A stretch of DNA of 64,000 bases from CAVQGZ01 sp963714455 (GTDB lineage Bacteria; Actinomycetota; Actinomycetes; Jiangellales; Jiangellaceae), in the NCBI GenBank assembly GCA_963714455.1, contig CAVQON010000013.1:96640-160639 (forward strand), read 5' to 3'. Shown piece after piece: positions 36,129 through 45,595 of the stretch. The notes beneath the pieces were generated by a model. That model saw only the letters and a program-made list of their open reading frames with translations. It did no database searches and was not told where the DNA came from. A program made the translations under genes and the position numbers. Within the stretch, counting starts at the first letter, position 1, and every line of letters begins with the position of its first letter.

Positions 36129-36513
36129 CACCCACACATCACGACTGCGACAAGACCTGTCATGACCTGTGCTCCCATCGGTCAGGCATTGGCACCCTGC
36201 TGACCAGGGTTGCCGCGGCTTCGAAGGGCCTGTCCCTCCACCGCTCCAGATGGCCGTGCGTGAAGCCCGTACTCAATACACCCCACAGCAGCCCTGTCAA
36301 CCAGACCCCGCCGGGCGGACCTGCGAGCTGTCTCCATGCAGCACTACGTCGCGCCCTCGCGCGCCCGCGGTCCCCGACACGCCATGACGCTTGCGCGGGA
36401 CGCTCCCCCGCGGGACGGACCTGCAGGTCGAGCCCAGCAGTGAGAAGACGGCCCCGTTGTGGCGATGGGTGCAGGGCCCGTCACGCACGCCGCCCACCCA
36501 CCGCCCGCGACCT

Positions 36514-36538
36514 GCGTCCGCAGGCGGCGATATGCCGC
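36514..36538 (+). repeat. Hairpin-repeat family, right arm diverged
   Basis: GCGTCCGCAGGCGGCGATAT then GCCGC; left arm and centre match the family, right arm altered. Located 46 bp before the GNAT start. Confidence 0.6.
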
Positions 36539-36584
36539 GCTCTCGCGGCGGCCGGGCTGGGGCGCTGCTGACTATCGTCAATGG

Positions 36585-37088
36585 ATGCAGGTACGCGGTG
36601 TTGCCGGCGATGACTGGCAGGTGCTGGCGTGGCTCTGGCAATGCTTCAAGGGCGACTTGGCGCCGATCGTGGGTGCCTTGCCTTACTCGGATGGCCGATA
36701 CTGCACGGCCGGGATGCCCACGGGCTCCGATCCCGACGGCCGTGCGTTCCTGGCTGCGAACGTTCACCCGAACACTGGCGAGCTCGCCCCGATCGGTTTC
36801 GCCGTTGTCGAGGGACTCAGTGGGCAGGCCCGGTTGATGGTGGCACTGTGGGTGGCCCCGGTTGCGCGCAGGCACGGCGTGGGCAGGGAGTTGGCGCTCG
36901 ATGTGCTGGGTCGGCATCGCGGCCCGTGGGCCATCCCCTTCCAGGATGGCAACGAGGCCGCGGCCCTGTTCTGGCGGAGCGTCGCGGGCCGAGCCTTCGG
37001 CCCCGACGGATGGACACGGGAGCGCCGCCCTGTCCCGGGCAAGCCGACTGTGCCCGCGGACCACTGGATCATTGCCGCGAGCGGATAG
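36585..37088 (+). CDS. GNAT-family N-acetyltransferase
   Basis: 167 residues from MQVRGVAGDDWQVLAWLWQC. APIGFAVVEGLSGQARLMVAL, LWVAPVARRHGVGREL (acetyl-CoA loop), then PFQDGNEAAALFWRSVAGRA. Start by homology of the first strand; no strong ribosome site. Substrate unknown. Confidence 0.75.
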   Translation: MQVRGVAGDDWQVLAWLWQCFKGDLAPIVGALPYSDGRYCTAGMPTGSDPDGRAFLAANVHPNTGELAPIGFAVVEGLSGQARLMVALWVAPVARRHGVGRELALDVLGRHRGPWAIPFQDGNEAAALFWRSVAGRAFGPDGWTRERRPVPGKPTVPADHWIIAASG

Positions 37089-37318
37089 AGCCTCCTCGAA
37101 CGCGAACCACGCCCGTCACACCCGAACAGCGCTGGGCGCTGCGCGGCGGCGTGGCTCACGTCGTGACGGGGCGCTCGGTGGACGCAGCTGGCCGGACCCG
37201 TTGAGGCCTCCGGTCGCTGGGGCGGCAGCCGTGTGCCGCCGCTTCGTCTGCGGCGGGCGATGTCATGCTTCGAGCGCGAGGCGATGCTCGATGGGCGTGC
37301 CGCTGGAGGGAGCCGAGT

Positions 37319-37849
37319 ATGGCCAGGTTCGTGGTCGGGATGAACCAGTCCCTCGACGGCTACGTGGATCACACGGCCTTTGGGCCCAGCCCTGCACTGT
37401 TCCGCCACTTCGTCGAGGAGGCTCAAGGGCAGGCGGGCAGCGTGTACGGACGCCGGATGTATGAGGTCATGCGCTACTGGGATGGTGAGGATCCTGGGTG
37501 GGACGCCGCGGAGCGGGCCTTCGCCGCGGCGTGGCGCAACCAGCCGAAGTGGGTCGTCTCTCGCACGTTGACGTCGGTCGGTCCGAACGCCACGCTCGTC
37601 GCGGACGATCTTGAGGGCACGTTGCGCACGGTCAAGGCCGAACGGGACGGGGAGATCGAAGTTGCCGGCCCGAGCTTGGCGAAGAGCCTGGCCGAGCTGG
37701 GCTTGATCGACGAGTACCGGATCTACCTGCATCCGGTGGTGCTCGGGCACGGCACGCCGTTCTTCGCCGGGCCCCGGCAGCCACTTCGCCTGATCGGCCA
37801 CGATCAGATCGGCGACGACGTGGTCAGGTTGACCTACGTCCCCGCCTAG
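37319..37849 (+). CDS. RibD/dihydrofolate reductase-fold protein
   Basis: 176 residues. MARFVVGMNQSLDGYVDHT is the DHFR-fold N-terminus; QAGSVYGRRMYEVM, DGEIEVAGPSLAKSLAELG, IDEYRIYLHPVVLGHGTPFF follow the RibD_C family pattern. GGAGGGA lies 8 nt before the ATG. NADPH-dependent reductase fold; the substrate is unknown and folate use is not implied. Confidence 0.88.
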   Translation: MARFVVGMNQSLDGYVDHTAFGPSPALFRHFVEEAQGQAGSVYGRRMYEVMRYWDGEDPGWDAAERAFAAAWRNQPKWVVSRTLTSVGPNATLVADDLEGTLRTVKAERDGEIEVAGPSLAKSLAELGLIDEYRIYLHPVVLGHGTPFFAGPRQPLRLIGHDQIGDDVVRLTYVPA

Positions 37850-38249
37850 CGCTCATCGCTGCCGGCAGAGGCCAAGCACACACACGAGCCGTTGCCCCGG
37901 TTGGCCTGTCGGCGGTCTCCCTTGGCCGGGCTGGAGGCGCTGCGCTTGTCCTACCCGGGCCCTTTGGGCGTCCGATCGGTCACCTGGGAGACGGCGCGCT
38001 CGCCGCCACCGGCTTCCGCGGCGCCCTGCACGCCCGCCCCCGAGCAGACCATCGACCGGGCGCCCCAGCGCGGCGCCTACCTGCACACCCGCCCCGAGGA
38101 TCGCTACGTGCGCTTCGGGTTCGTCCGTGACCGCTAGATCGCCAAGTGCGGTGGGTCATGCGCACCCAAGTGCCAGCCGCCTGACACGCGGCAGCACGAC
38201 CTGAGCGCCCGAAAGGGTGGCCGCCGCCACCAGAGGTCGTTCCGCGGCG
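37850..38249. other. Interval without a recognisable gene
   Basis: A short frame ending RYVRFGFVRDR (stop 38135-38137) looks like the end of some enzyme, but no domain can be named. Otherwise empty. Confidence 0.35.
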
Positions 38250-38308
38250 CGTCCCTACGCGGCTGGAGTGACACGGCCGCGGGCGCACGCTACGCGGCGA
38301 AAGGACGC
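38250..38308 (+). repeat. Hairpin-repeat family, long variant
   Basis: Begins GCGTCCCTACGCGGCTGGAG, contains TGACACGGCCGCGGGCGCAC, ends GCTACGCGGCGAAAGGACGC. Arms GCGTCC/GGACGC are intact but 47 nt apart, with an inner CTACGCGGC direct repeat. The 44191 copy shares its right half. Confidence 0.6.
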
Positions 38309-38358
38309 GCCTGGGTGTGTCTGACTTGGGCGGCGCGGCGCAAGGCGCGGGTAGGCGG

Positions 38359-41322
38359 CTATGTGGGGGTGTCGGGGAGGATGCCGTGCTCGGCGGCGAT
38401 GCGGGCAGCGTCGTGGCGGTTGTCGGCGCCTGTCTTGGTGAGGATGTTGCTGACGTGCACGCTGGCTGTCTTGGGGCTGATGTACAGCTTCTCCGCGATC
38501 TGGCCGTTGGAGAGTCCCGCGGCGAGCATCACGAGTACTTCGTACTCGCGAGGGGTCAGCCCGAAGGGGTTGTCGGGGGCGGGTGCCTGGCCGGTGGGGT
38601 CTGGTGGGGGGAGTCCGAGCCGGCCACGGCGGGAGGCGTCGGCGATGCGCCGCAGCAGGGGTAGGGCCTTGAGTCGGGTGGCGGCGCGCTGCGCGGCGGC
38701 CAGCGCCGTGGTGGCCTCGTCTTGGCTTCCGAGCTCGAGCAGTGACAGACCGTGGCGGTAGTGGGCGTAGGCCTTCTGGTGGGCGAATCCTTCGACGTCT
38801 GGCTGACAGAGGACGTCGACCGCGTGAGCCCAGGCCTGGGCGGCTGGCGCGGGGGCCGTGGCGAGCTCGGCCTGGATCAGGGCGGACCAGCGGTGGGTGT
38901 CGGGGACGACCGGAAGACGCTGCAGCCAGGCCAGCACCTCGGCTGCCTGATCGGATGAGCCGACGTCGTCGGTGCTGGCGCCAGCGGCCAGGACGCGTGC
39001 TGCCACGTGGAGGAACCATTCGGTGCCATCGGGGTACCTGATGCCGTCGCGGTTGGTGAGCTCGTCGTCCACCGCGGCTCGGGCGGAGGTGAGGTCACCG
39101 GCCTCGAGCGCGGTCAGGGCACGGAACTCGGCGTTGTGCTGGGTCTCCCACGCGTCCTCGACCTGCTCCATGGCCTCGCAGGCCGCGTCGACGAGCTGGC
39201 CGGCGGTCGGGTCGCCGCGAAGGGTGGCGATCATGGCGGCCAGCCGACGCAGCCACAGCTGCGGCGTCGGTAGGGGGGCGGTGGCGAGGACCTCGTGGCA
39301 CAGCGTGCTGGCGTCGTCCCACTCGCCGAGACGTAGGTACATCTCCGCCTCGAGCGCGGCGCAATGCGCGGCGTTCTTGCGGCGCAGACCCTGCTGGGCC
39401 GCGGTCTGGCGGCCATCGCGTGCGAGTCGTGCGGCCGCACGCAGACGCCCCACCCCGGCTAGTCCCATCGCCAGCCCGAACTGGGCATTGACCCGTTGCT
39501 CGGGGTCGCCGAGACGTTCGGCCAGGGGGAGGGCGTTGCGGTACAGCGGCAGGTACTCCTCGCCAGGCCGCCCCAGAAGGAGGAGTGCGTTGGCCTGCTG
39601 GCGCAGGCCCATCAGCTCGTCGCGCACGGAGTCGGCTCGGCGGGCCTCCTCGACCGCCGCACGCGCCAGTCGCTGCGCGGTCGCGAACTCGCCTCCCCAG
39701 TTGTGCCGCATGGCAAGCAGGCCGAGGGCCCGCGACCGGACTCGTGACACCTCAGGGCTGGGCTCGACATCGTCCAGACGCGCCAATGCCGCGTTGGCCT
39801 CGTCCGTGCCGGGGTTGCCCAGGGCCCAGGCCGCCTCGCTACGGTCGAGGAGCAGCCCCGCATGGCGCAGCGGGCTGGACGTCGCATCCGCCCCCGCCAG
39901 GGCCGCGTCGAGCAACGCCACGGCGCGCGCCGGCTCCCCAGCCCGAACGGCGGCCTCGCTGGCCCGGGCCTGGACGGCGACCCGGTCGACACCGGCCACA
40001 CGTTCGGCATCAGGCACCACGTCCCACAGCGCGAGGGCTCTCTCCAGCAGCAGTTGCTCCTCGTCCGGTGCCGCGGCTGAACGCACGACGGCGGCGGCGT
40101 CCAGCGCCGCGCGAAACGCGCGCGGCAAGTCCGGGGCGGCGTACCAGTGGTGAGCGAGTCGAACCAGCGTCTCAAGCGATCCGCGCCCGGTAGCGCGTGC
40201 CTCGAGCTGCTCGGCCCACCGCACGTGCAGGCGACCCAGCTGACCCGGAAGCAGGTCATCCAACGCCACCTCGCGCAGCAGGGCGTGCTGGAACTGGTAG
40301 CCGCGCCGCTCCGGTCCGACCGCCAGCACGTGCGCGTCCACCGCCTCGGCCAGTGCGGCGTCGGCCGCGCCGGCGTCCAGTCCCGCGACCGCTGCAACAT
40401 CGGTCCCCTCGACGGACTCACCACCGACCGCCGCAACCTGGACCAGCCGTAGAGCCGCAGGTGATAGTGCGTCCAGCCGCGCATGCAGCGCCTGGGTGAG
40501 TGACCCGGGCAGTCCGGGGGGACGGTCGCGAGCGGTCGCTCCCGATGAGCGTGGCCTCTGGGCGTAGGACCGGGTGAGCTCCTCGGCGTAGAAGGGGACG
40601 CCGTCGCTGCGCCGCGCCACGTCGTCGAGCACGGTTGGGCTGGGCGCCCGTCCCAGCCGGGCCGTGACCAGATCGGCAACCTCGTCGCTGGTCAACCGCC
40701 GCAGGTCGATACGTCGCAGACGCGGCGACCGTTCCAGCTCGCCCAGCACAGGGGTCAGCCGGTGCCGACGAGTGAGTTCGTCGCTGCGGAACGTCCCCAC
40801 AATCAGCAGCGAGGACCCCCGGAGCGCACCGACTGCGAACCGCACCAGCTCGAGCGTTGAGTCATCGGACCAGTGCAGATCCTCCAGGACCACGGCAAGC
40901 GGCCGATCCGAGCTCAAGGCCTCCATCAGCGCCACGACGCCCTCGAACAGCCGTGCACGGGCCTGCTCGGACTCCTCAGCAGCCACCCCCAGGGCAGGCA
41001 GCAGCCGCGCCAGGTCGGCCCGCCACGGTCCCGCCGCCCGGATCAGCGCCTCCGGCCCGTCGGCCCGAACAAGGTCACCCAGCACCTCCACCAGCGGCGC
41101 GTAGGGCAGACCGGCCCCGCCTACGCCGACGCAGTGACCGACCGCCACCCGCGCCTCACCGGCCCGCCGAAGGAACTCACTCACCAGCGTGGTCTTCCCG
41201 ATACCGGCCTCACCGGCGACCAGCAGCAGCGACGGCTCGCCCGCCTTAACCCGCTCGTACACCGCCGCCATCGCCGCCAGGTCAGCCTCCCGGCCGACCA
41301 GCCGCGCCCCCGACCCGCTCAT
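38359..41322 (-). CDS. Large ATP-binding LuxR-family (LAL) regulator
   Basis: 987 residues from MSGSGARLVGREADL. AAA ATPase: Walker A GEAGIGKT (37-44), Walker B LAVVLEDLHWSDD, sensor region IVGTFRSDEL. Long TPR-like middle. C-terminal LuxR HTH: LTPREYEVLVMLAAGLSNGQ, IAEKLYISPKTASVHVSNIL. Typical MalT/LAL architecture. Divergent from a small secreted protein gene. Confidence 0.88.
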   Translation of the reverse strand: MSGSGARLVGREADLAAMAAVYERVKAGEPSLLLVAGEAGIGKTTLVSEFLRRAGEARVAVGHCVGVGGAGLPYAPLVEVLGDLVRADGPEALIRAAGPWRADLARLLPALGVAAEESEQARARLFEGVVALMEALSSDRPLAVVLEDLHWSDDSTLELVRFAVGALRGSSLLIVGTFRSDELTRRHRLTPVLGELERSPRLRRIDLRRLTSDEVADLVTARLGRAPSPTVLDDVARRSDGVPFYAEELTRSYAQRPRSSGATARDRPPGLPGSLTQALHARLDALSPAALRLVQVAAVGGESVEGTDVAAVAGLDAGAADAALAEAVDAHVLAVGPERRGYQFQHALLREVALDDLLPGQLGRLHVRWAEQLEARATGRGSLETLVRLAHHWYAAPDLPRAFRAALDAAAVVRSAAAPDEEQLLLERALALWDVVPDAERVAGVDRVAVQARASEAAVRAGEPARAVALLDAALAGADATSSPLRHAGLLLDRSEAAWALGNPGTDEANAALARLDDVEPSPEVSRVRSRALGLLAMRHNWGGEFATAQRLARAAVEEARRADSVRDELMGLRQQANALLLLGRPGEEYLPLYRNALPLAERLGDPEQRVNAQFGLAMGLAGVGRLRAAARLARDGRQTAAQQGLRRKNAAHCAALEAEMYLRLGEWDDASTLCHEVLATAPLPTPQLWLRRLAAMIATLRGDPTAGQLVDAACEAMEQVEDAWETQHNAEFRALTALEAGDLTSARAAVDDELTNRDGIRYPDGTEWFLHVAARVLAAGASTDDVGSSDQAAEVLAWLQRLPVVPDTHRWSALIQAELATAPAPAAQAWAHAVDVLCQPDVEGFAHQKAYAHYRHGLSLLELGSQDEATTALAAAQRAATRLKALPLLRRIADASRRGRLGLPPPDPTGQAPAPDNPFGLTPREYEVLVMLAAGLSNGQIAEKLYISPKTASVHVSNILTKTGADNRHDAARIAAEHGILPDTPT

Positions 41323-41497
41323 GCGCTGAGCATGCCAGCCATAGGGATGCCACCTCAGCCTGGACAGCCGCATCTGAGGCGCCTCAGGCGCGATCTGAGG
41401 TAGCGCGCCCAATGCCCAAGCGTGGGGAGGCGAGCAGTGTCGAACCAACGGAATCCCGCCACCCGAGGCCGGACCCACCACCGCGGAAAGGGACACC

Positions 41498-41695
41498 ATG
41501 AACCCGCGTCGCACTCTCGCCACCGTCGCACTGACCAGCCTGCTCACCGTCGTGGCCACAGGCAACGTCGGCGCCAAGCCCCCGCCCATCGCGCCGACCG
41601 GCACAGACGCCAACCAACCGTGCCTAATGCTGACCATCGGAGACGTGCAACGCTGGCAGCTCGGCCTCGACGACACCCTCACCGGCCGGTGCTAA
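41498..41695 (+). CDS. Small secreted protein with Sec signal
   Basis: 65 residues. GGAAAGGGA is 6-14 nt before the ATG. The signal peptide is MNPRRTLATVALTSLLTVV with cleavage near NVGA; the mature ~39 residues include two cysteines (QPCLML and the terminal GRC) that could pair. No family. Divergent from the LAL regulator, so a candidate target. Confidence 0.55.
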   Translation: MNPRRTLATVALTSLLTVVATGNVGAKPPPIAPTGTDANQPCLMLTIGDVQRWQLGLDDTLTGRC

Positions 41696-41764
41696 CCGCC
41701 GCCTTCTGGCTCGCCTCGCCGTTGACACCCCACACCAGCCGACCGCTCGCCGACGCCCACCTCA

Positions 41765-41893
41765 CCGCACCACGCGGCGACCAGGCAACGGCCTGACCCT
41801 GCCCGCCGCGAACACGGCCAGGCACACGGATCCCACCGACGCTGGCATCGATCCACAGACCGCGAACCGCGTCCACAGGCGGCGGTAGGACGC
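41765..41893 (+). repeat. Solo recombinase-associated element
   Basis: Similar over ~125 bp to the elements upstream of the three recombinase genes (GGCGACCAGGCAACGG, ACACGGCCAGGCACACGGAT, CCGACGCTGGCATCGATCC), but no recombinase is attached. Ends with the clean hairpin GCGTCC, 13 nt ACAGGCGGCGGTA, GGACGC (41869-41893). Confidence 0.7.
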
Positions 41894-42077
41894 ATCGATG
41901 GTCGTCGCGGTGGAAGGCGGTGCCTGAGTCCGGGGACCGCAGTCATTTGCGTTGTCCGATATCCGTGTGGTGAGCGACAAGCAGATCCAACAGTGGGCCG
42001 GCGAGCCGAACCAGGGGTGTGACGTTCACGAGTGGAAACGTCGGGGGAGCGGACGCCGCGGCTGGGGTGCCGAACCC

Positions 42078-42192
42078 ATGCAGGTTGTAGCGTGCGGCTG
42101 ACCGCCGCGGCGCGCTCGATGCGGCAGCAGCCGAGAACCGCATGAGCCGGTCCGAGGCGATCCGGGCGGCGCTGGCCCACTTCCCTGTGTGA
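42078..42192 (+). pseudogene. Ribbon-helix-helix antitoxin remnant
   Basis: Frames near ATG 42078 give MQVVA and VRLTAA, then ALDAAAAENRMSRSEAIRAA followed by LAHFPV and a stop. Strand plus two helices of an RHH antitoxin are recognisable but need frame changes. It abuts the toxin remnant that follows. Confidence 0.45.
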
Positions 42193-42428
42193 AGGTTCAC
42201 CCCAGCGCACTCAAGCACGGCGTCTCAGCTGCCGAGGCGATCCGGGCGGCAGAGTGGTCGTTGTGGATCGAGCCCTCGACACCGACGGCCCGCCCGGTCG
42301 GGGGCTTCGGCTGCGTGTCGACACCAGGGGCCGACACTCGGGACCGTGGTAGTCGTCTTCGCAAGCGGAGACGAAATGATCATCCACGTGATGCCAGCAC
42401 GCGGAAAGATCTAGACCCGCTGCCGTAG
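42189..42428 (+). pseudogene. BrnT/DUF4258-like toxin remnant
   Basis: GTG 42189 opens KVHPSALKHGVSAAEAIRAA and EWSLWIEP. The next frame continues LDTDGPPGRGLRLRVDTRGR, a third gives VVVVFASGDEMIIHVMPAR, and the original frame returns with RKDLDPLP and stop. Together they make a full ~80-residue small toxin of the KHG-start, H-M-AR-end type, broken by at least three indels. Confidence 0.5.
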
Positions 42429-42500
42429 CGGCAGTGTCGCCTCCCCGATGCCTGCTGGCGTAGGTGACGTGATCACGGTAGGGGGCGCAGGGCGGCGGGC

Positions 42501-43241
42501 TCAGCCCTGGGCGGCGATGATGGCGTCCAGCAGCTGCTGCGGGTCGTAGGCGGTGAGCTGCAGCGGTTCGCCGTTCACGAAGAACGTCGGAGTCTGGTTG
42601 ACGCCCTCGTCGACCCCGGCCTGCGCGACGGTGCTCACCCAGCCGTCGTAGGTTTCTTTGTTGATGCAGGACGCGAACGTGTCGGACGCGATGCCGACCT
42701 GCTCGCCGATGTCGATCAGCTGCTCGTTGGTGAACCCCGCACCCGACTCGGCCCCCTGCGCCTCGAAGACCGCTGTGTAGTACTCGTGCCCGACGCCCTC
42801 GTCCACCGCGCAGCCGAAGGCGTTGGCTGCCAGCGGAGAACCGGGCGTGAGGAACGACAGCGGGTGGTACACGACCTGGACGTCGCCGTTGGCGACGAGC
42901 TCGTCGATGGTGGGCGCGAAGGCGGTGGACGCCACCTTGCACGCGGGGCAGGCGAAGTCGAACCACTCATCGAGCACGACCGGAGCCTCGTCGCCGTACG
43001 TGACGCCGCCGGCGGCGGACGTCACGCCTGTGGGGGTAGCCGCCTCAGCGTCCGCAGCGGATCCGCCTCCGCTCGGTGTGCGAGTGGCCAGCAGCGCGAC
43101 AGCGACCAGCCCCACCGCAGCGAGCACCGCTACGGCGATCAGCAGCCGGCTGCGTCGCTCGGAGGAACGTCTCGCTGCCTCACGCTCAGCCTTGAGCTGG
43201 GCGCTACGCGTCTGCCGCGATTCGCTGGACTTGTTACTCAC
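42501..43241 (-). CDS. DsbA-family thiol oxidoreductase, membrane anchored
   Basis: 246 residues. A basic N-terminus, one transmembrane anchor (~33-52), then a thioredoxin-fold domain with C98-PA-C101 (DFACPACK), a helical insertion, and cis-proline loop NQTPTFFVNG. By family it oxidises or isomerises disulfides in extracytoplasmic proteins. Confidence 0.9.
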   Translation of the reverse strand: MSNKSSESRQTRSAQLKAEREAARRSSERRSRLLIAVAVLAAVGLVAVALLATRTPSGGGSAADAEAATPTGVTSAAGGVTYGDEAPVVLDEWFDFACPACKVASTAFAPTIDELVANGDVQVVYHPLSFLTPGSPLAANAFGCAVDEGVGHEYYTAVFEAQGAESGAGFTNEQLIDIGEQVGIASDTFASCINKETYDGWVSTVAQAGVDEGVNQTPTFFVNGEPLQLTAYDPQQLLDAIIAAQG

Positions 43242-43313
43242 AACAACAACTGTAGAGGGGATTCTCGGACTCCCGGCTCCTGCGATGTTCGGGTTCTGTC
43301 AGCAGAGAAAATG

Positions 43314-43327
43314 GTTGACGAATCAAC
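43314..43327 (+). promoter_or_regulatory. Palindrome GTTGACGAATCAAC before the dioxygenase gene
   Basis: GTTGA-CGAA-TCAAC is a perfect 5-bp inverted repeat 13 nt before the GTG start. It resembles TTGA-TCAA operators of MarR-type repressors; no marR gene is in the window. Confidence 0.45.
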
Positions 43328-43340
43328 TATCATGGGTGGT

Positions 43341-44120
43341 GTGACGACGCGAATGCCAAGCATCTACCTCAGCCATGGTGCCCCGCCGCTGGTGGACGAT
43401 CCGACCTGGCCCGGTCAGCTCGCCTCCCTCGCCCGCGCCCTGCCGCGCCCGCGCGCCGTGCTCGTCGTGTCCGCGCACTGGGAGTCCGCGCCGCTCTCCC
43501 TCGGCGCCACCGAGCCTGGCGTTGCGCTGGTCTACGACTTCGCCGGGTTCGATCGCAAGTACTACCGGGTGCGCTACCCGGCCCCGCCGGCACAGTGGTT
43601 GGCTGAGCGGATCCGTGTCCTCATGCCCGACGCCGAGCCGGTGGTCGACCAGCCACGACGTGGGCTCGACCACGGCGCCTACGTCCCGTTGACGGCCATG
43701 TACCCGGACGCGGACGTCCCGGTGCTGCAGATGTCGCTCCCCACGCTCGACCCAGCGCGCCTGCTCGAGCTCGGACGGCGACTACGACCCCTGCGCGACG
43801 AGGGGGTGATGGTGATCGGCTCGGGCTTCACCACGCACGGGCTGCCGTTTCTGACCGACTGGCGTCCCGAGGCGGTTCCTCCCAGCTGGTCGGTCGACTT
43901 CGACGCGTGGGTGTCCGACGTGCTGGCCCGAGGCGCGGTGGATGAGCTCACAGACTTCCGGCACGAGGCACCCGGTATGCCGTACGCCCACCCCACCGTG
44001 GAGCACTTCGCTCCGCTGTTCGTGACGCTCGGCCTGGCCGACGAGCCAGAGGCTCCGGCGCAGCCGGTCATCGAGGGTTTCTGGATGGGACTGTCCAAGC
44101 GCTCGGTGCAGGTCGCCTGA
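43341..44120 (+). CDS. LigB-type extradiol ring-cleavage dioxygenase (DODA-like)
   Basis: About 259 residues. MPSIYLSHGAPPLVDD (H12), VLVVSAHWESAPLS (H46), RRGLDHGAYVPLTAMYPD and VMVIGSGFTTHGLPF hold the metal-binding and active-site histidines of the class III dioxygenase family. Similar bacterial proteins include YgiD. Starts possible at 43311, 43332, 43341 or 43353; the family usually starts at MPS (43353). Confidence 0.85.
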   Translation: MTTRMPSIYLSHGAPPLVDDPTWPGQLASLARALPRPRAVLVVSAHWESAPLSLGATEPGVALVYDFAGFDRKYYRVRYPAPPAQWLAERIRVLMPDAEPVVDQPRRGLDHGAYVPLTAMYPDADVPVLQMSLPTLDPARLLELGRRLRPLRDEGVMVIGSGFTTHGLPFLTDWRPEAVPPSWSVDFDAWVSDVLARGAVDELTDFRHEAPGMPYAHPTVEHFAPLFVTLGLADEPEAPAQPVIEGFWMGLSKRSVQVA

Positions 44121-44190
44121 GTCCGGCGGCCGTGGCTGTGTCCAGCCGGTGGCCGGGCCCAGAGGTCGCTTGCGAGGGCACTGTTGCGGC

Positions 44191-44233
44191 CGGAGGAACA
44201 CAGCCGCGAGCCGACGCTACGCGGAAGGACGCG
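44191..44233 (+). repeat. Hairpin-repeat family, half copy
   Basis: CCGGAGGAACACAGCCGCGA, then GCCGACGCTACGCGGAAGGA and CGC; matches the right half of the 38250-38308 variant (ACGGCCGCG...CGCTACGCGG...AAGGACGCG). The remainder of 44121-44464 has no recognisable gene. Confidence 0.5.
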
Positions 44234-44464
44234 GGTTGCCGGGGTCTTCGACGTGAGCCTGACGAAGTGACCCCCGGCTTGGTGGGCCGGCTAGCCGCCC
44301 GCGAGGCTGCGACTCCGTTGATTACCTGACTCCTGGTGAAGCGCGGCGCTCGAGAGGACGCCGAGGACCGAGGCAGTACGGATCTCACACGACCGCGTCG
44401 TGCCCGTTCGCTCCCCCCGCGTGGCCTTCGCCGGGAGCCGTCCACGCACCGAGGCCGGGCGGGG

Positions 44465-45595
44465 TCAGGCGTCGCTTATGACCCGGGCTCGATCACTGTC
44501 GAGGGCGATCCGGTCGATGGGGGCCGGAGTGCCTCCGAACGGCGCCCAGCCGGCCTCGAAGGCGTCGGGATCGTCAGGATCACGTCCGCCCAGGCCGAAC
44601 ATGTCGACGAACGAGACCACCTGAAGGTCATTGAGGACGAGCCACGAGTAGCCCTGGTATGGCTCCTCCACCGGGTTGCACAGGACCAGCCCCGTGCCGT
44701 TGAGTGGGCGCCACTGGTCATCCATGGACTCCGCGACGAACCCGTAGAGGCCCGTGGGTCCGCTCACGTCGGGGTGGAAGGTCCGGACCTGGGTGGAGAA
44801 GAACAGGTAGTAGTGGCCGGCATGGTGCACCAAGTGGGGCCGTTCCATCTCGTTGTTCACCCCATCGGCGCTAAGCAGCGGCTCGTGGACCTCCCAGTCC
44901 CCGGCGGCCGACTCCCGAGTCGCGTGACCCACAGCAGCGTCGAAATCGGTCTTCGAAGCAGCCAGCGACGCTGTGAACAGCAGGTGCTCGCGCCTATCCT
45001 GCGGATCGATGAACACGTACGGATCGCGGAAGGCCTTGATGAAGCCGGCCTCGCCCGTGGTCTGCGCCACCGTGGAGCGGTAGGGGCCACCCTGCACCAC
45101 CATCTCCCGGTGCTCACTCCAGTCCGGGAAGGCAACGGCCCCGCCCGGGATGAAGTCGGAGGACGTCTCGAACAGCCGCTGGGCGAATGAGGGCACGGGG
45201 CGGTGCCGAAATCCGGCCGCCGTGTAGCGCACGGTGACCCTCCGACCGCTGCTGTCGAGGACGGCGCTGCCCGCCCACTCCCGGGAACCGGGTGAGGCTC
45301 CGTCCGGGAAGACCAGCCCATGGTCGGACCAGCGCTCACCCGCCCTTCTCAGCAGCCGAATCCGGGCCACATCGTGACGGGCCGGCGCCGCCAGCTGACG
45401 GGACGCGGACAGGGCCATCCAGTACTCGCTGCCACCGAACTGAGGCACCGACCCGTCGGCGCGCCGGATCGGCCACAGGTCCCACAGGTAGAAGTCCTTG
45501 AGCACGGGAACGGTTTGCGACGGCGACAGGACCCGGGTCCGGCATGGCCGGCCATCTATGTTCTCGACGTGGCTACGAGTCCAAGGGGATGTCAC
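44465..45595 (-). CDS. GH68 family levansucrase/fructosyltransferase-like protein
   Basis: 376 residues. The GH68 triad can be placed: nucleophile D39 (LWDLWPIR), stabiliser R190-D191 (FRDPYVF) and acid/base E251 (NEMERPHLV; R252 follows as in SacB). YYLFFSTQ follows. No signal peptide is visible, unlike most secreted levansucrases, so it may act inside the cell or be a hydrolase. Its ATG overlaps the stop of the GH32-like gene. Confidence 0.85.
   Translation of the reverse strand: MTSPWTRSHVENIDGRPCRTRVLSPSQTVPVLKDFYLWDLWPIRRADGSVPQFGGSEYWMALSASRQLAAPARHDVARIRLLRRAGERWSDHGLVFPDGASPGSREWAGSAVLDSSGRRVTVRYTAAGFRHRPVPSFAQRLFETSSDFIPGGAVAFPDWSEHREMVVQGGPYRSTVAQTTGEAGFIKAFRDPYVFIDPQDRREHLLFTASLAASKTDFDAAVGHATRESAAGDWEVHEPLLSADGVNNEMERPHLVHHAGHYYLFFSTQVRTFHPDVSGPTGLYGFVAESMDDQWRPLNGTGLVLCNPVEEPYQGYSWLVLNDLQVVSFVDMFGLGGRDPDDPDAFEAGWAPFGGTPAPIDRIALDSDRARVISDA

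Noticed and set aside
38050..38137. Small protein ending RYVRFGFVRDR
   Set aside because: No start signal or family; kept only as a remark in the interval entry.
18882..41893. CRISPR array from the repeated 25-bp hairpins
   Set aside because: Copies are kilobases apart and separated by genes; no short regular spacers and no cas genes.
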